A stretch of 16,901 bases of DNA from Syntrophobacter sp. DG_60 (GTDB lineage Bacteria > Desulfobacterota > Desulfofervidia > Desulfofervidales > DG-60). A model generated the notes under the pieces. The model was not told the origin of the DNA. It worked only from the letters and a program-made list of their open reading frames with translations, and ran no database searches. Numbering within the stretch: position 1 is the first letter of the stretch; each line of letters starts with the position of its first letter. Positions 7,139-15,013 of this stretch are shown here, in pieces. The stretch is from positions 1-16,901 of the forward strand of contig LJNA01000012.1 of assembly GCA_001304365.1 (NCBI GenBank). Reading direction: 5' to 3'. The position numbers were made by a program, and so were the translations under genes.

Positions 7139-8378
7139 TTGACTGCTTTTCATTTACAAGTTGAAGAAAGATAAAACCTAATACAAAAAATGCGGCTACA
7201 GAAAGTATTGCGACCCTTTGGCTCCCTGTTATGACAGATATAGCACCAAAGCTAAATGGGCCAATAATTGCAGAAAACTTTCCAAATACTCCATAAAACC
7301 CAAAGAATTCAGAAATTTTTTCCTTGGGGGTTAAAAGCCCCACCATAGATCTACTGACTGCCTGAGAAGAGCCAATAGCCACCCCTGCAAGTAGTCCTAT
7401 AATCCAGAAAATGGCCTTTATATGAGCCAAATAGGCACCTATGGTTACTATTATCCACAATATAAGTGTAATACTAATAGTCCTCTTTGGGAAAATCCTA
7501 TCAGAGAGCCTTCCAAATATAATAGCCCCTATAATCCCTGTTGTCTGAACTGCTATATAAAATTCTGCCAGTTCTTTTAAACTGAAATTTAAGGTATTGC
7601 TGGCGTATATAGTGCTAAAGAATATGACTGTAGTGATACCCTCCATATAGATAAAATAGGCAATAAGAAATTTAAAAAGCTCTTTATAATCCCTTATATG
7701 TTTATAGGTATCATATAATCTTTTAAGGCCTATTTTTATTAAATTAAAGCCATAGCCATATGGATTATGCCCTTTTTCTCTAAGGCCTATAAAGGCGGGT
7801 AAAGAAAAGATTATAAAAAATGCAGCCTGCAATAGAAAGGTAAAGCGGATATAAGGAAGGTTTTCTTTGCTCCAACCGCCTATAAGGAAGGGAAAAGATA
7901 TAAAGACAACAAAGATGGCCCCTAAATAGCCCAATGCCCATCCATATCCAGATACCCTGCCCAGTTTTTCGGGAGGGGCAATCTCTGGAAGAAATGCATT
8001 ATAAAATACTATTGCTGCCTGAAACCCAATATTTGCCAAAATAAATAAAAACATCCCCCAAAATATCATGCCTTTTTCAACAAAAAATAAAAGGCTACTA
8101 AATATTACACAAAGTATAGAGAAAAAGACCAAAAATCGCTTTTTGGAATAAGAGTAATCAGCAATGGCACCTAAGATTGGGGATAGGATGGCAGCCAAAA
8201 ACATAGATGTAGAACAACTTATACTCCAAAGTAAGTCACCAAGATTTCCCAATCCCTCACATACTATGTTTTTAAAATACACTGAGTAAATAAAGGTAAC
8301 AATTATTACTGTATAGGCAGTATTGGCAAAATCATACATCATCCAACAAAGCACTTCTTTTGAATACGCTCTTCCCAT
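7131..8378 (-). CDS. MFS transporter, UMF1/Atg22-like family
   Basis: A 415-residue inner-membrane protein with about 12 hydrophobic helices. The opening SKEVLCWMMYDFANTAYTVI, with WxxYDFANT, is the hallmark of the UMF1 (vacuole effluxer Atg22-like) branch of the major facilitator superfamily. SPILGAIADYSYSKKR is the loop after helix 2, and PEIAPPEKLGRVSGYGWALG is another conserved signature. GRLSDRIFPKR in the second half repeats the MFS loop motif. Fungal Atg22 exports amino acids from the vacuole; bacterial substrates are unknown, so none is assigned. It is a single gene, convergent with the 161-residue hypothetical gene; 380 bases without a clear gene lie upstream. Length is normal. Confidence 0.9.
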   Translation of the reverse strand: MGRAYSKEVLCWMMYDFANTAYTVIIVTFIYSVYFKNIVCEGLGNLGDLLWSISCSTSMFLAAILSPILGAIADYSYSKKRFLVFFSILCVIFSSLLFFVEKGMIFWGMFLFILANIGFQAAIVFYNAFLPEIAPPEKLGRVSGYGWALGYLGAIFVVFISFPFLIGGWSKENLPYIRFTFLLQAAFFIIFSLPAFIGLREKGHNPYGYGFNLIKIGLKRLYDTYKHIRDYKELFKFLIAYFIYMEGITTVIFFSTIYASNTLNFSLKELAEFYIAVQTTGIIGAIIFGRLSDRIFPKRTISITLILWIIVTIGAYLAHIKAIFWIIGLLAGVAIGSSQAVSRSMVGLLTPKEKISEFFGFYGVFGKFSAIIGPFSFGAISVITGSQRVAILSVAAFFVLGFIFLQLVNEKQSIS

Positions 8379-8757
8379 ATATCCTCAAATATAGAGAAAA
8401 AACAGGTTAGTATCAATAAGAGAAACACCCTAACGGGCTAAAAATTATAGTAGGGTAGGGCACTGATTGCCTATTAGAACAGTAGGGCAAAATGTTTGGA
8501 AAAAAACTTGGTGGGGCAAATAGATTTCTTGAGAGAGGAAAGAAACCCATAGAATCAAAAAAGAAGTTGGTTAGAGAACATCCCGATTAAGAAGGGAAGT
8601 TTACTAGGTTTAGACACTGCATGCTTTGTTTCCTCCGCTCTTTTGTCTACCAAGGGAAAACCAAGGGTCTTCTTAATACAATCTATCAAACTAGTTAGGA
8701 AATACATCCATATGGATATGGTGGGTAAAAGATTGTTAAACCTAATGAGGCTGGTAA
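8379..8757. other. Gene-poor stretch with broken short reading frames
   Basis: No intact gene is evident. On the + strand, ATG at 8492 opens 33 codons (MFGKKLGGANRFLERGKK...) ending at TAA 8588. Another + frame is open for about 67 codons, from after a TAG near 8550 to TAA 8761, and reads like protein (LLGLDTACFVSSALL, KPRVFLIQSIKLVRKY). The comF frame opens at 8758. Adjacent open stretches in shifting frames suggest a decayed gene, or several indels, but I recognise no family. AGTAGGG occurs twice near 8450-8487. The promoter of the leftward transporter should also lie here; none stands out. Confidence 0.35.
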
Positions 8758-8889
8758 TGGGGTAAGGCTTTCTATAATCACTCCAAATACAAAGTATGCA
8801 GCAATCCTTCACTCAGCCTAAGGGATATCAACGAAGGTAGGAACTTTAAAAGTTATTTACAAAAATGGTTTGATAGGTTAGAAGATTGC

Positions 8890-9636
8890 ATTACGGAAAA
8901 GATACTTAATAAGGCAAACGCCTGTCTTAATACATTTTTAGATTTATTTTTTCCTAAAGCCTGCCCTGGCTGTGGGAAGATTATTTCATCAGATGAGCTT
9001 TTTTGCCCTGATTGTGATAAGGCGTTAGTGTTTATAAGACCACCTTTATGCCCAATCTGTGGCATCCCCTTAAAATCGGGTGAAAGCCATGTCTGTGGCC
9101 AATGTTTAAAGGAGCCACCATTTTTTAAGGCAGGGCGCTCTTGCGCTATTTATGATGGTCCATTGAGTAATGCCATTACCCATTTTAAGTACCAAGGTGT
9201 AACTGCCTTGGCAAAGCCACTCTCCATGATAATGATAAGTACCCTATCCTCATTTATCAAAACAGCAAGTGTGGATTTAATCTTGCCTGTACCTTTGCAT
9301 ATAAAAAGTCTAAGACAGCGCGGCTTTAATCAGGCATTGCTCTTGGCAAATAAATTGGGTAAAAATCTTAAGTTGCCTGTTAAAGGGCTTGTATTAAAAA
9401 AGGTAAAGCAGACACTCCCTCAGGTTGGACTTTCTCAAGCCGAACGCCGAAAAAATGTAAGGGGCAGCTTTAAGGTCATCTCACCAGAAGATGTAAAGGA
9501 TAAAAACATCCTTTTAGTAGATGATGTGTTTACTACTGGCACCACAGTGAATGAATGTAGCAAGGTATTGATTAAGGCTGGCGCAAGGAGTGTGTTTATA
9601 GTTACTTTGGCCAGGACTTATGAAGGTAAAGGATAA
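8890..9636 (+). CDS. comF: ComF-family phosphoribosyltransferase, start uncertain
   Basis: The C-terminal half has the type I phosphoribosyltransferase signature VDDVFTTGTT, and upstream ILPVPLH and RGFNQALLLA, which are ComF hallmarks. ComF proteins support DNA uptake or processing in competent bacteria; the substrate is unclear. The N-terminus shows two zinc-ribbon Cys pairs each: CPGC...CPDC (coded at about 8962-9016) and CPIC...CGQC. The first ribbon lies upstream of the first canonical start in frame, GTG at 9028, which would give 202 residues and remove a conserved element. The frame is open from 8758 with no ATG, GTG or TTG before 9028. ATT at 8890 or ATA at 8902 would give the usual length (about 245). 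Either a rare start is used, or the 5' end is damaged. The stop overlaps rfaE2 by 17 bases, so the two are probably co-transcribed. Confidence 0.85.
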   Translation: MTEKILNKANACLNTFLDLFFPKACPGCGKIISSDELFCPDCDKALVFIRPPLCPICGIPLKSGESHVCGQCLKEPPFFKAGRSCAIYDGPLSNAITHFKYQGVTALAKPLSMIMISTLSSFIKTASVDLILPVPLHIKSLRQRGFNQALLLANKLGKNLKLPVKGLVLKKVKQTLPQVGLSQAERRKNVRGSFKVISPEDVKDKNILLVDDVFTTGTTVNECSKVLIKAGARSVFIVTLARTYEGKG

Positions 9637-10108
9637 GATTTTAGATTGGAAGACATTAAAAGAAAAGGTTAGAGAATGGAAGAGGCAAGGTTTTACCATT
9701 GTCTTTACCAATGGTTGTTTTGACCTTTTACATATTGGACATATAAGATATTTAGAGGCAGCAAAGGGATATGGGGATAAACTGATTGTTGCCGTAAATA
9801 GCGATAAATCAGTAAGAGCTATTAAGGGCAGCAAAAAGCCTTTAGTGCCTCAGGAGGAAAGGGCGGAACTTATAGCGGCCTTAAGCTTTGTAGACTCTAT
9901 AACAGTCTTTGACCAATCTACCCCCTTGGAATTGATTGAATACATCTGTCCTGATGTCTTGGTAAAAGGGAGTGATTGGGCAGAAGGTGAGATAGTTGGC
10001 AGTAAAACGGTTATAGCCCATGGTGGAAAGGTAATAAGGGTACCACAGGTTGAAGGGGCCTCTACTTCTATATTAATAGAGAGGATTTTGAAACGTTTTT
10101 GCTCCTGA
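9620..10108 (+). CDS. rfaE2: D-glycero-beta-D-manno-heptose 1-phosphate adenylyltransferase
   Basis: 162 residues, the separate nucleotidyltransferase half of HldE. It makes ADP-heptose from heptose 1-phosphate and ATP for lipopolysaccharide inner core, in the cytoplasm. The cytidylyltransferase-like fold shows TNGCFDLLHIGH (30-41) with the HxGH motif, the loop GSKKPLVPQEERAE, DVLVKGSDW and the C-terminal GASTSILIERI. The kinase domain found in fused HldE is absent, as in organisms with a split rfaE1. ATG 9620 lies inside the end of comF with AGGA just ahead, which indicates coupling. The last 41 bases overlap the end of the convergent PP-loop gene. It implies a Gram-negative envelope with heptose. 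Confidence 0.94.
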   Translation: MKVKDKILDWKTLKEKVREWKRQGFTIVFTNGCFDLLHIGHIRYLEAAKGYGDKLIVAVNSDKSVRAIKGSKKPLVPQEERAELIAALSFVDSITVFDQSTPLELIEYICPDVLVKGSDWAEGEIVGSKTVIAHGGKVIRVPQVEGASTSILIERILKRFCS

Positions 10109-11102
10109 TTTTTCCATATGCTTTAATCATAAACTTTCGTAAATCAGTCTTAGATTGGGAGAGGGCATTTATATAATAAACTTTATTGTTAAAGCTTACT
10201 TTTATGGTTACAGGTATATTAGACGGGGCATCGCTATAGCTTGCAGCTAGGATAGCAGCTTGCTTCTTTCCTTTATTATCTCCACCGTAAGGCAGCAGTA
10301 CTAATGGCCCTGGATACTTTAATGCATTTAAATAGCTATCTTCAGGGGTGACTAAAGAGATAAGATCCTCATTTTCTCTTTTGTTACGCCCAACAATGGC
10401 CTTAGTTAAAGGATTGAGACGAAAGTGACGGCCTAATTTAAGTAACCGAAGGTCCCTTCTCTTAATCTCTTTTTGATGTGTTAATAAGTCCTTTAATCTT
10501 CCAGAAAATACCTTATCTGTAAGCAAGCAACCACCTGCAGGTGAGGGGCATGCATCTATGCCAAAACTTTTTGCCAGTTTTAACTGTTCATTACGAGAAC
10601 GCCCATGTATGTCCAAAAGCCTATCTCTGTTCACTTTTCCTTCCATTTCTGGCAAGGTAATGGGTAAGTGTTTTGCACTTAAGGGCAAAAGCAGATACTC
10701 ACCACATCCACAGAGTTCTTTTATTTTTAATAATGCCTTCTTTGTTTGAGACATAGGACGTTGACCCAATACCTCACCAGTAAAAATAAAATCAAATCCT
10801 TCTTTTTTCATAATCTCGCATGCCTTTCTTGTCATAAGCAAATGGCAGTCCAAACAGGGGTTTAAACCAGTTCCATATCCAAATTTGGGATCTTTTATAA
10901 TGGATAACATCTCATCAGTAATATCCATTATCCTTAATGGAATATCTATTTTTTGGGCGCTTTTTCTGGCTCCCTCACTAGAAAAAAAAGGAGTCTCAAA
11001 GCATACACCCTCTATCTCAATGCCCTGTTTTCTTAAGACCAACACCGATAAGATACTATCTAAACCACCAGAAAAGATAGAAAGTGCCCTGATTTTTTTC
11101 AC
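10068..11102 (-). CDS. PP-loop (adenine nucleotide alpha-hydrolase) tRNA thiolation-like protein
   Basis: 344 residues. The N-terminal PP-loop motif SGGLDS (11-16) binds ATP, as in ThiI, MnmA and related RNA sulfur-transfer enzymes. NPCLDCH (C83, C86), GEVLGQRPMSQ (109-119) and CPSPAGGCLLT (185-195, two Cys) match the bacterial and archaeal family often annotated as a tRNA 4-thiouridine or 2-thiouridine synthetase-like protein. Cys83/86 and 185/192 could carry persulfide or a metal cluster. The C-terminal part (about 240-344) is a small added domain. Adenylation of a substrate followed by sulfur transfer is inferred; the actual substrate is not known to me. It starts with GTG overlapping the ligA stop (GTGA), so translation is coupled to ligA. 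It overlaps rfaE2 tail-to-tail. Confidence 0.82.
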   Translation of the reverse strand: MKKIRALSIFSGGLDSILSVLVLRKQGIEIEGVCFETPFFSSEGARKSAQKIDIPLRIMDITDEMLSIIKDPKFGYGTGLNPCLDCHLLMTRKACEIMKKEGFDFIFTGEVLGQRPMSQTKKALLKIKELCGCGEYLLLPLSAKHLPITLPEMEGKVNRDRLLDIHGRSRNEQLKLAKSFGIDACPSPAGGCLLTDKVFSGRLKDLLTHQKEIKRRDLRLLKLGRHFRLNPLTKAIVGRNKRENEDLISLVTPEDSYLNALKYPGPLVLLPYGGDNKGKKQAAILAASYSDAPSNIPVTIKVSFNNKVYYINALSQSKTDLRKFMIKAYGKIRSKNVSKSSLLI

Positions 11103-13237
11103 CTTTTCTTTATCATCCTTAAAAACTCTTGCTCATCAATAATTTTTAGGCCCAAGCCTTTGGCGCGTTCAAGCTTAGAGCCTGGGTCTTTTCCTACTAC
11201 TGCATAATTTACCTTCTTGCTTACTGCACTTACACACTTTCCTCCCAAGGCCTCCACCATGTTCTTTGCCTCATCGCGAGATATAGACAGTGCCCCTGTG
11301 AATAAAAACATTTTATCCTTTAAAGGCCCACCTTTTTCTTCCTTTACCATCCTTACGCCAGCCGTCTTTAATTTTTCAATTACCTTTAGGTTCTCAGGGA
11401 TAGTAAAAAATTGTTTAATGCTTTGGGCGATCTTTGGGCCAATGCCTGGGGTTTCCTCAAGTCTTTCTACAGGCGTATCCATAAGTTCATCCATAGAATT
11501 TACTAAATCTGCGAGTAGTGTAGCAGTAGTATAGCCTACATAACGAATCCCTATGGCATAAATAATCCTATGAAGTGGTCTATCTTTACTTTCTTCTATT
11601 CCTTTAAGCAATTTTTGTGTATTTAATTCCCCTATAAATGTGGGGCGTGAAAGGCCCATGGCCTCTATGCGGGCATGCAGGTCTTTAAGTAGTTTTTCTT
11701 CTGTAAGATAATAAATATCCCCTACATCCTCTATCAATTTGCTTAATACCAATACTGTAGCCGTTCTTCCTCCTAGCCCTTGAATGTCCATGGCCCTTCT
11801 TGAGGCAAAATGTTTTAACCTTTCCATTAATTGGATAGGGCAAGCTATATTGAGGCAACGCCAAGCAGCCTCTTCTTGAAGCCTTATTAATCTGCTCCCA
11901 CAAGATGGACAGACATTAGGGAACTCAATAGGTTTTTCTTTTCCAGTGCGTGCCTCTTCTATTACTTTTACTACATAGGGGATGACCTCTCCTGCCCTTT
12001 CTACCAATACCGTGTCGCCCACCCTAATATCTTTTTCTTTTATAAAGTCTTCATTAAACAAGGAAACACGGCTAATTGTAACCCCACCAACTTCTACAGG
12101 TCTTAATGTGCCCACCGGGGTGATAGTTCCTACACGGCCTACTTGAAACATTACTTCTTCTAATTTTGTTGTGGCCTGTTTTGGTTTGAATTTAAAGGCA
12201 ATGGACCAGCGTGGGTGATGAGAGGTTTCTCCTAATAGGTGCTCTTGACCAATGTCGTTTACCTTGGTTACTATACCATCTATATCATAGGGAAATGTCT
12301 CACGCCTATTTTCCCAATCCTGGCAGAATTTGATTACATCCTCTATACCTTCACAGAGCTTAATCTCATTTGTTATCTTAAAACCACATTTTTTAAGTAT
12401 TTCTAAGGCCTCCCAGTGTGTTTTTATGTGGCCACCAAGCAAATTTTTCTCTTTTCTATCAGTAGCATAAGTAATCTGGTATATAAAGGCATCAAGCCTC
12501 TTTTTGGCCACTTCCCTTGGGTCTTGTAGCCTTAAGGAACCAGCAGCCGCATTGCGAGGATTGGCAAATGGCGAGAGCCCTTCTTCTAACCTTTCTTGGT
12601 TAATCTTTCTAAATGTCTCCTTGTTAATTAATACCTCTCCCCTGACCTCCATAAAATAGATGCCAAATTGTGAAAGGGGTGCCTTTAAGGGGAAGGCATG
12701 GATAGTTTTAATGTTTGGGGTGATGTTTTCTCCAACTGCCCCGTCTCCCCTAGTTACCCCCCGAATGAGCATATCGTCTTGGTAGACCAAGGCAATGCCG
12801 GCACCATCAAACTTTGGCTCACATACATAGGCGATGTTAGGTATATTGAGGCCTTGAATAACCCGACGATGGAAATCCCTGAGTTCTTCTGGGGTATATC
12901 CGTTATCTAGGGAGAGCATCTTTGTTAGGTGGGGAACCTCAGGAAATACCTTGGTTAAACTACTTGCTATCCTTTGGGTGGGAGAATCAAGGGTAATGAG
13001 CTTAGGGTATTTTTCTTCAATCTCCCTTAGATACTTAAATAGTATATCGTATTCATAATCGGAGATGACTGGATCGTTTATTACATAGTATCTCCAATCA
13101 TGATAATTGATAACTTCGCGTAAAGAATCAATAAGTTTTTTTGCTTCGCCTAAAGACAGTTTAGTATGTGCCTTGACAAAGCTTAAAAAATTAGTTGTTT
13201 TTCCTAATAATGCCCTTTGGGCTGATTTATCATACAT
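11099..13237 (-). CDS. ligA: NAD-dependent DNA ligase LigA
   Basis: Seals nicks in DNA during replication and repair, using NAD+. 712 residues, against about 670 usually; the excess is about 30-40 residues before the Ia domain (HDWRYYVINDPVISDYEYD). The adenylated lysine is Lys142 in EPKFDG, followed by TRGDGAVGENIT and NPRNAAAGSLR. DIDGIVTKVND and FKFKPKQATT are the later nucleotidyltransferase motifs, with the OB domain at GRVGTITPVGTLRPVEVGG. The Cys4 zinc finger is at Cys443, 446, 461 and 466. Helix-hairpin-helix repeats follow (about 480-600), then a BRCT domain to the end (FTGALSISRDEAKN...LGGK). The GAGGT site eight bases before ATG 13237 supports this longer N-terminus. First gene of a two-gene operon with the PP-loop protein. 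Confidence 0.97.
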   Translation of the reverse strand: MYDKSAQRALLGKTTNFLSFVKAHTKLSLGEAKKLIDSLREVINYHDWRYYVINDPVISDYEYDILFKYLREIEEKYPKLITLDSPTQRIASSLTKVFPEVPHLTKMLSLDNGYTPEELRDFHRRVIQGLNIPNIAYVCEPKFDGAGIALVYQDDMLIRGVTRGDGAVGENITPNIKTIHAFPLKAPLSQFGIYFMEVRGEVLINKETFRKINQERLEEGLSPFANPRNAAAGSLRLQDPREVAKKRLDAFIYQITYATDRKEKNLLGGHIKTHWEALEILKKCGFKITNEIKLCEGIEDVIKFCQDWENRRETFPYDIDGIVTKVNDIGQEHLLGETSHHPRWSIAFKFKPKQATTKLEEVMFQVGRVGTITPVGTLRPVEVGGVTISRVSLFNEDFIKEKDIRVGDTVLVERAGEVIPYVVKVIEEARTGKEKPIEFPNVCPSCGSRLIRLQEEAAWRCLNIACPIQLMERLKHFASRRAMDIQGLGGRTATVLVLSKLIEDVGDIYYLTEEKLLKDLHARIEAMGLSRPTFIGELNTQKLLKGIEESKDRPLHRIIYAIGIRYVGYTTATLLADLVNSMDELMDTPVERLEETPGIGPKIAQSIKQFFTIPENLKVIEKLKTAGVRMVKEEKGGPLKDKMFLFTGALSISRDEAKNMVEALGGKCVSAVSKKVNYAVVGKDPGSKLERAKGLGLKIIDEQEFLRMIKKR

Positions 13238-13334
13238 AAAACAATACCTCGTTTTTTATAATCTACTTATAGCTCAAATGGTAATGTCTATTTTTACTCA
13301 GAATAGTCTGCCTTGTTCTTTGGCCTTCAGCTAC

Positions 13335-13363
13335 AATATATACAATATTTGTTTAAAACTCAA
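13335..13363 (-). promoter_or_regulatory. Candidate sigma-70-type promoter of ligA
   Basis: On the minus strand TTGAGT (13363-13358) and TATATT (13340-13335) are separated by exactly 17 bases, matching the -35 and -10 consensus at 4/6 and 5/6. Transcription would begin near 13328 and leave a leader of about 90 bases before the ligA ATG. It is the best promoter-like pair upstream of the gene. Confidence 0.5.
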
Positions 13364-13384
13364 GAAACAGACAAGAATATTGGA

Positions 13385-13420
13385 TATTGGCACTACCCAG
13401 ATAGTAACTATCCGCCAATA
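13385..13420. promoter_or_regulatory. Nested dyad upstream of the ligA promoter
   Basis: TATTGGC (13385-13391) pairs with GCCAATA (13414-13420). Inside, GATAGT and ACTATC (13400-13405, 13407-13412) flank a single A. The arms are joined asymmetrically (8 bases against 1). It sits about 22 bases upstream of the proposed -35 and 50 bases past the mobB stop. It could be an operator or a transcript hairpin after mobB; it lacks a terminator's T-run. Confidence 0.35.
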
Positions 13421-13469
13421 CGAAACATTGGACGGTGGCTGGTGAATTTCATATAATTATGGTCATAAA

Positions 13470-14114
13470 TCATTCCTCTTCCCTTCTAATAGATAGATCG
13501 ATATTTTTTGGTTCTTTAACCCCTTTAAGGGTTGAGACCATAGCCTCTAGGGTCTTTGAAAAGAGGCTTTTAAGGAAAGGGTTAAGTGGGATATGCTTTC
13601 CACTTACAAAAAGTGAAACCCTTTCTTTGCTTTTATTTAGGAGAAATTTCTTCTCAATAAATGAAGTAAGGCCTGCTGTGTCCTCTAAAGAAAATTGAGG
13701 AATACTTATGTCTAAAATTTCATCACTGACCAGGGCTATAACCCCTTTAGCACCAGGGGGCTCAAACCCTTTTCTATGAACCTCAATTTTTGGCCTCTTG
13801 CTTTTTCTAAAGCCCTCAGCAAGTATAATATCAAAGTCTTCACCAAGAAGCTTAGAGATCTCTGCCAGGCTCAGATCATGGTCTACATTTTTTATTAGGG
13901 CCAGCTTTTCTGGCGAACTAAGCACTAAGGTATCAACGCCTGCCTGGGTATAACGCCAGGAGTCCTTTCCAGGCTTATCTAAATCAAAACCTCGGGGAGC
14001 ATGTTTTATAGTAGCTACTTTATAACCACGCTCTTTAAGCTCAACCAGCAGTTTTTCTATCAGTTCTGTCTTTCCAACCTTTGAAGGACCAACAATGCAA
14101 AGGGTAGGGAGCAT
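13470..14114 (-). CDS. mobB: Molybdopterin-guanine dinucleotide biosynthesis adaptor MobB
   Basis: A GTP-binding protein that assists MobA in adding GMP to molybdopterin, giving the bis-MGD form of Mo/W cofactor. The P-loop GPSKVGKT is at 9-16; the next strand has the MobB signature TIKHAPRGFDLDKPGKDSWR (36-55), followed by QAGVD. LAEGFRKSKRPKIEVHR gives the second nucleotide-site motif. At 214 residues it is longer than E. coli MobB (about 170), with an extra C-terminal segment from about 165. A GGAGG site stands before ATG 14114. It lies just downstream of fdhA-fdhB, whose product needs this cofactor, but tandem terminators separate them, so it is probably transcribed on its own. Confidence 0.93.
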   Translation of the reverse strand: MLPTLCIVGPSKVGKTELIEKLLVELKERGYKVATIKHAPRGFDLDKPGKDSWRYTQAGVDTLVLSSPEKLALIKNVDHDLSLAEISKLLGEDFDIILAEGFRKSKRPKIEVHRKGFEPPGAKGVIALVSDEILDISIPQFSLEDTAGLTSFIEKKFLLNKSKERVSLFVSGKHIPLNPFLKSLFSKTLEAMVSTLKGVKEPKNIDLSIRREEE

Positions 14115-14233
14115 TTAAAAACCTCCAACTGAAATAGTTTTAAGTATTAAGTTTTCTCCTTGCCTGTTTTGCCTTTGTTTTCTAGTTAAAACTTTCAGCT
14201 TTTGACATTGTGGTCTTTATTTTTACAAAAATC

Positions 14234-14265
14234 AAGGGCTTGCCCTAGATATTGGACAAGCCCTT
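14234..14265. terminator. Bidirectional intrinsic terminator
   Basis: AAGGGCTTG (14234-14242) pairs perfectly with CAAGCCCTT (14257-14265) over nine base pairs with a 14-base loop. T-rich sequence follows on both strands (TTTTT on +, GATTTTTG on -). It is the second of two hairpins behind fdhB. Confidence 0.75.
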
Positions 14266-14270
14266 TTTAA

Positions 14271-14290
14271 AAAAGAGGATGGCCTCTTTT
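14271..14290 (-). terminator. Intrinsic terminator of the fdhAB operon
   Basis: On the minus strand AAAAGAGG and CCTCTTTT form an eight-base-pair stem with the tetraloop CCAT, continuing into a run of six T. It begins 27 bases after the fdhB stop. With the hairpin at 14234-14265 it makes a tandem terminator for the formate dehydrogenase transcript. Confidence 0.8.
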
Positions 14291-14317
14291 ATAAAGGCAA
14301 TACCAAGCTATTACTTA

Positions 14318-14995
14318 TCAAATAGTACCAAGGTTATACTTAGTAGGCTCTTCCGCAAGAAGCCATATTACATGACCTATGCCGCCATAACCACCAAAAT
14401 AGATATTGGCATTGGGATATGTAGATCTTAGCTCGTTTAGTCTGTTCACAGCCTCTCCAAGTACAGTTCTATAATCCCCAGTGAATATAGCTCCAACAGG
14501 GCAAGCGAGTTCACACGCTGTAGTGGGTTTTCCTCCATTTTTCATAGTAATAGGTTTTGCAGAAGGCTTGAATCTATCAAAGCAAAAGTCACACTTTACA
14601 TATTGGTCAAGGTCTTCATTGAAACGGGGGATGTTGTAAGGACAGGCCGACTCCATTGGTATGCGGCAATTTTCAGGATTAGCCTCGTGGTTAAAGACCA
14701 CAAAACCCTCTTCGGTTATCTCTACTCCGTCAGGGCATGCGTCTTTACAGCGTGGCGTTACACAGTGTCTGCATCGATCTATGAAGAAAAGCCATCTTGG
14801 CATCCCCTTTTTATCCAGAAATTCATTAAACCTGATGAGGGTCAAGTTTTTGCCTGAGAGGTCTGGGGGATTCTGATATGTACCCGTAAAGTTAGTTTGC
14901 TCCGCCGGCAAACTGTGCCACTGTTTACAGGCAACCTGGCAGGCCCTGCAAGCTATGCACCTTGATGTATCAAGTAACATCATGATATTTGCCAT
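14318..14995 (-). CDS. fdhB: Formate dehydrogenase iron-sulfur (beta) subunit
   Basis: 225 residues; the electron-transfer partner of the catalytic subunit, passing electrons from formate to periplasmic cytochromes or a quinone module. The ferredoxin-type Cys groups are C13, C16, C19, C23 (CIACRACQVAC), C75, C78, C83, C87 (CRHCVTPRCKDAC), C110, C118, and C135, C138 (CDFC) with C161, C165 (CELAC). By analogy with the Desulfovibrio beta subunit this suffices for three [4Fe-4S] clusters; C87 and C110 might be extra. QWHSLPAEQTNFTGTYQNPP resembles the Desulfovibrio family closely. There is no signal peptide or C-terminal anchor, so export would be with the alpha subunit by Tat. A strong AAGGAGGTG precedes ATG 14995. 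It starts 18 bases after the fdhA stop. Confidence 0.93.
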   Translation of the reverse strand: MANIMMLLDTSRCIACRACQVACKQWHSLPAEQTNFTGTYQNPPDLSGKNLTLIRFNEFLDKKGMPRWLFFIDRCRHCVTPRCKDACPDGVEITEEGFVVFNHEANPENCRIPMESACPYNIPRFNEDLDQYVKCDFCFDRFKPSAKPITMKNGGKPTTACELACPVGAIFTGDYRTVLGEAVNRLNELRSTYPNANIYFGGYGGIGHVIWLLAEEPTKYNLGTI

Positions 14996-15013
14996 TTTTG
15001 AAACACCTCCTTT

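Noticed and set aside
8555..8812. 85-codon minus-strand frame in the gene-poor stretch
   Set aside because: No ribosome site and no recognisable family. The + strand stretches over the same bases look equally protein-like, so I did not call it a gene.
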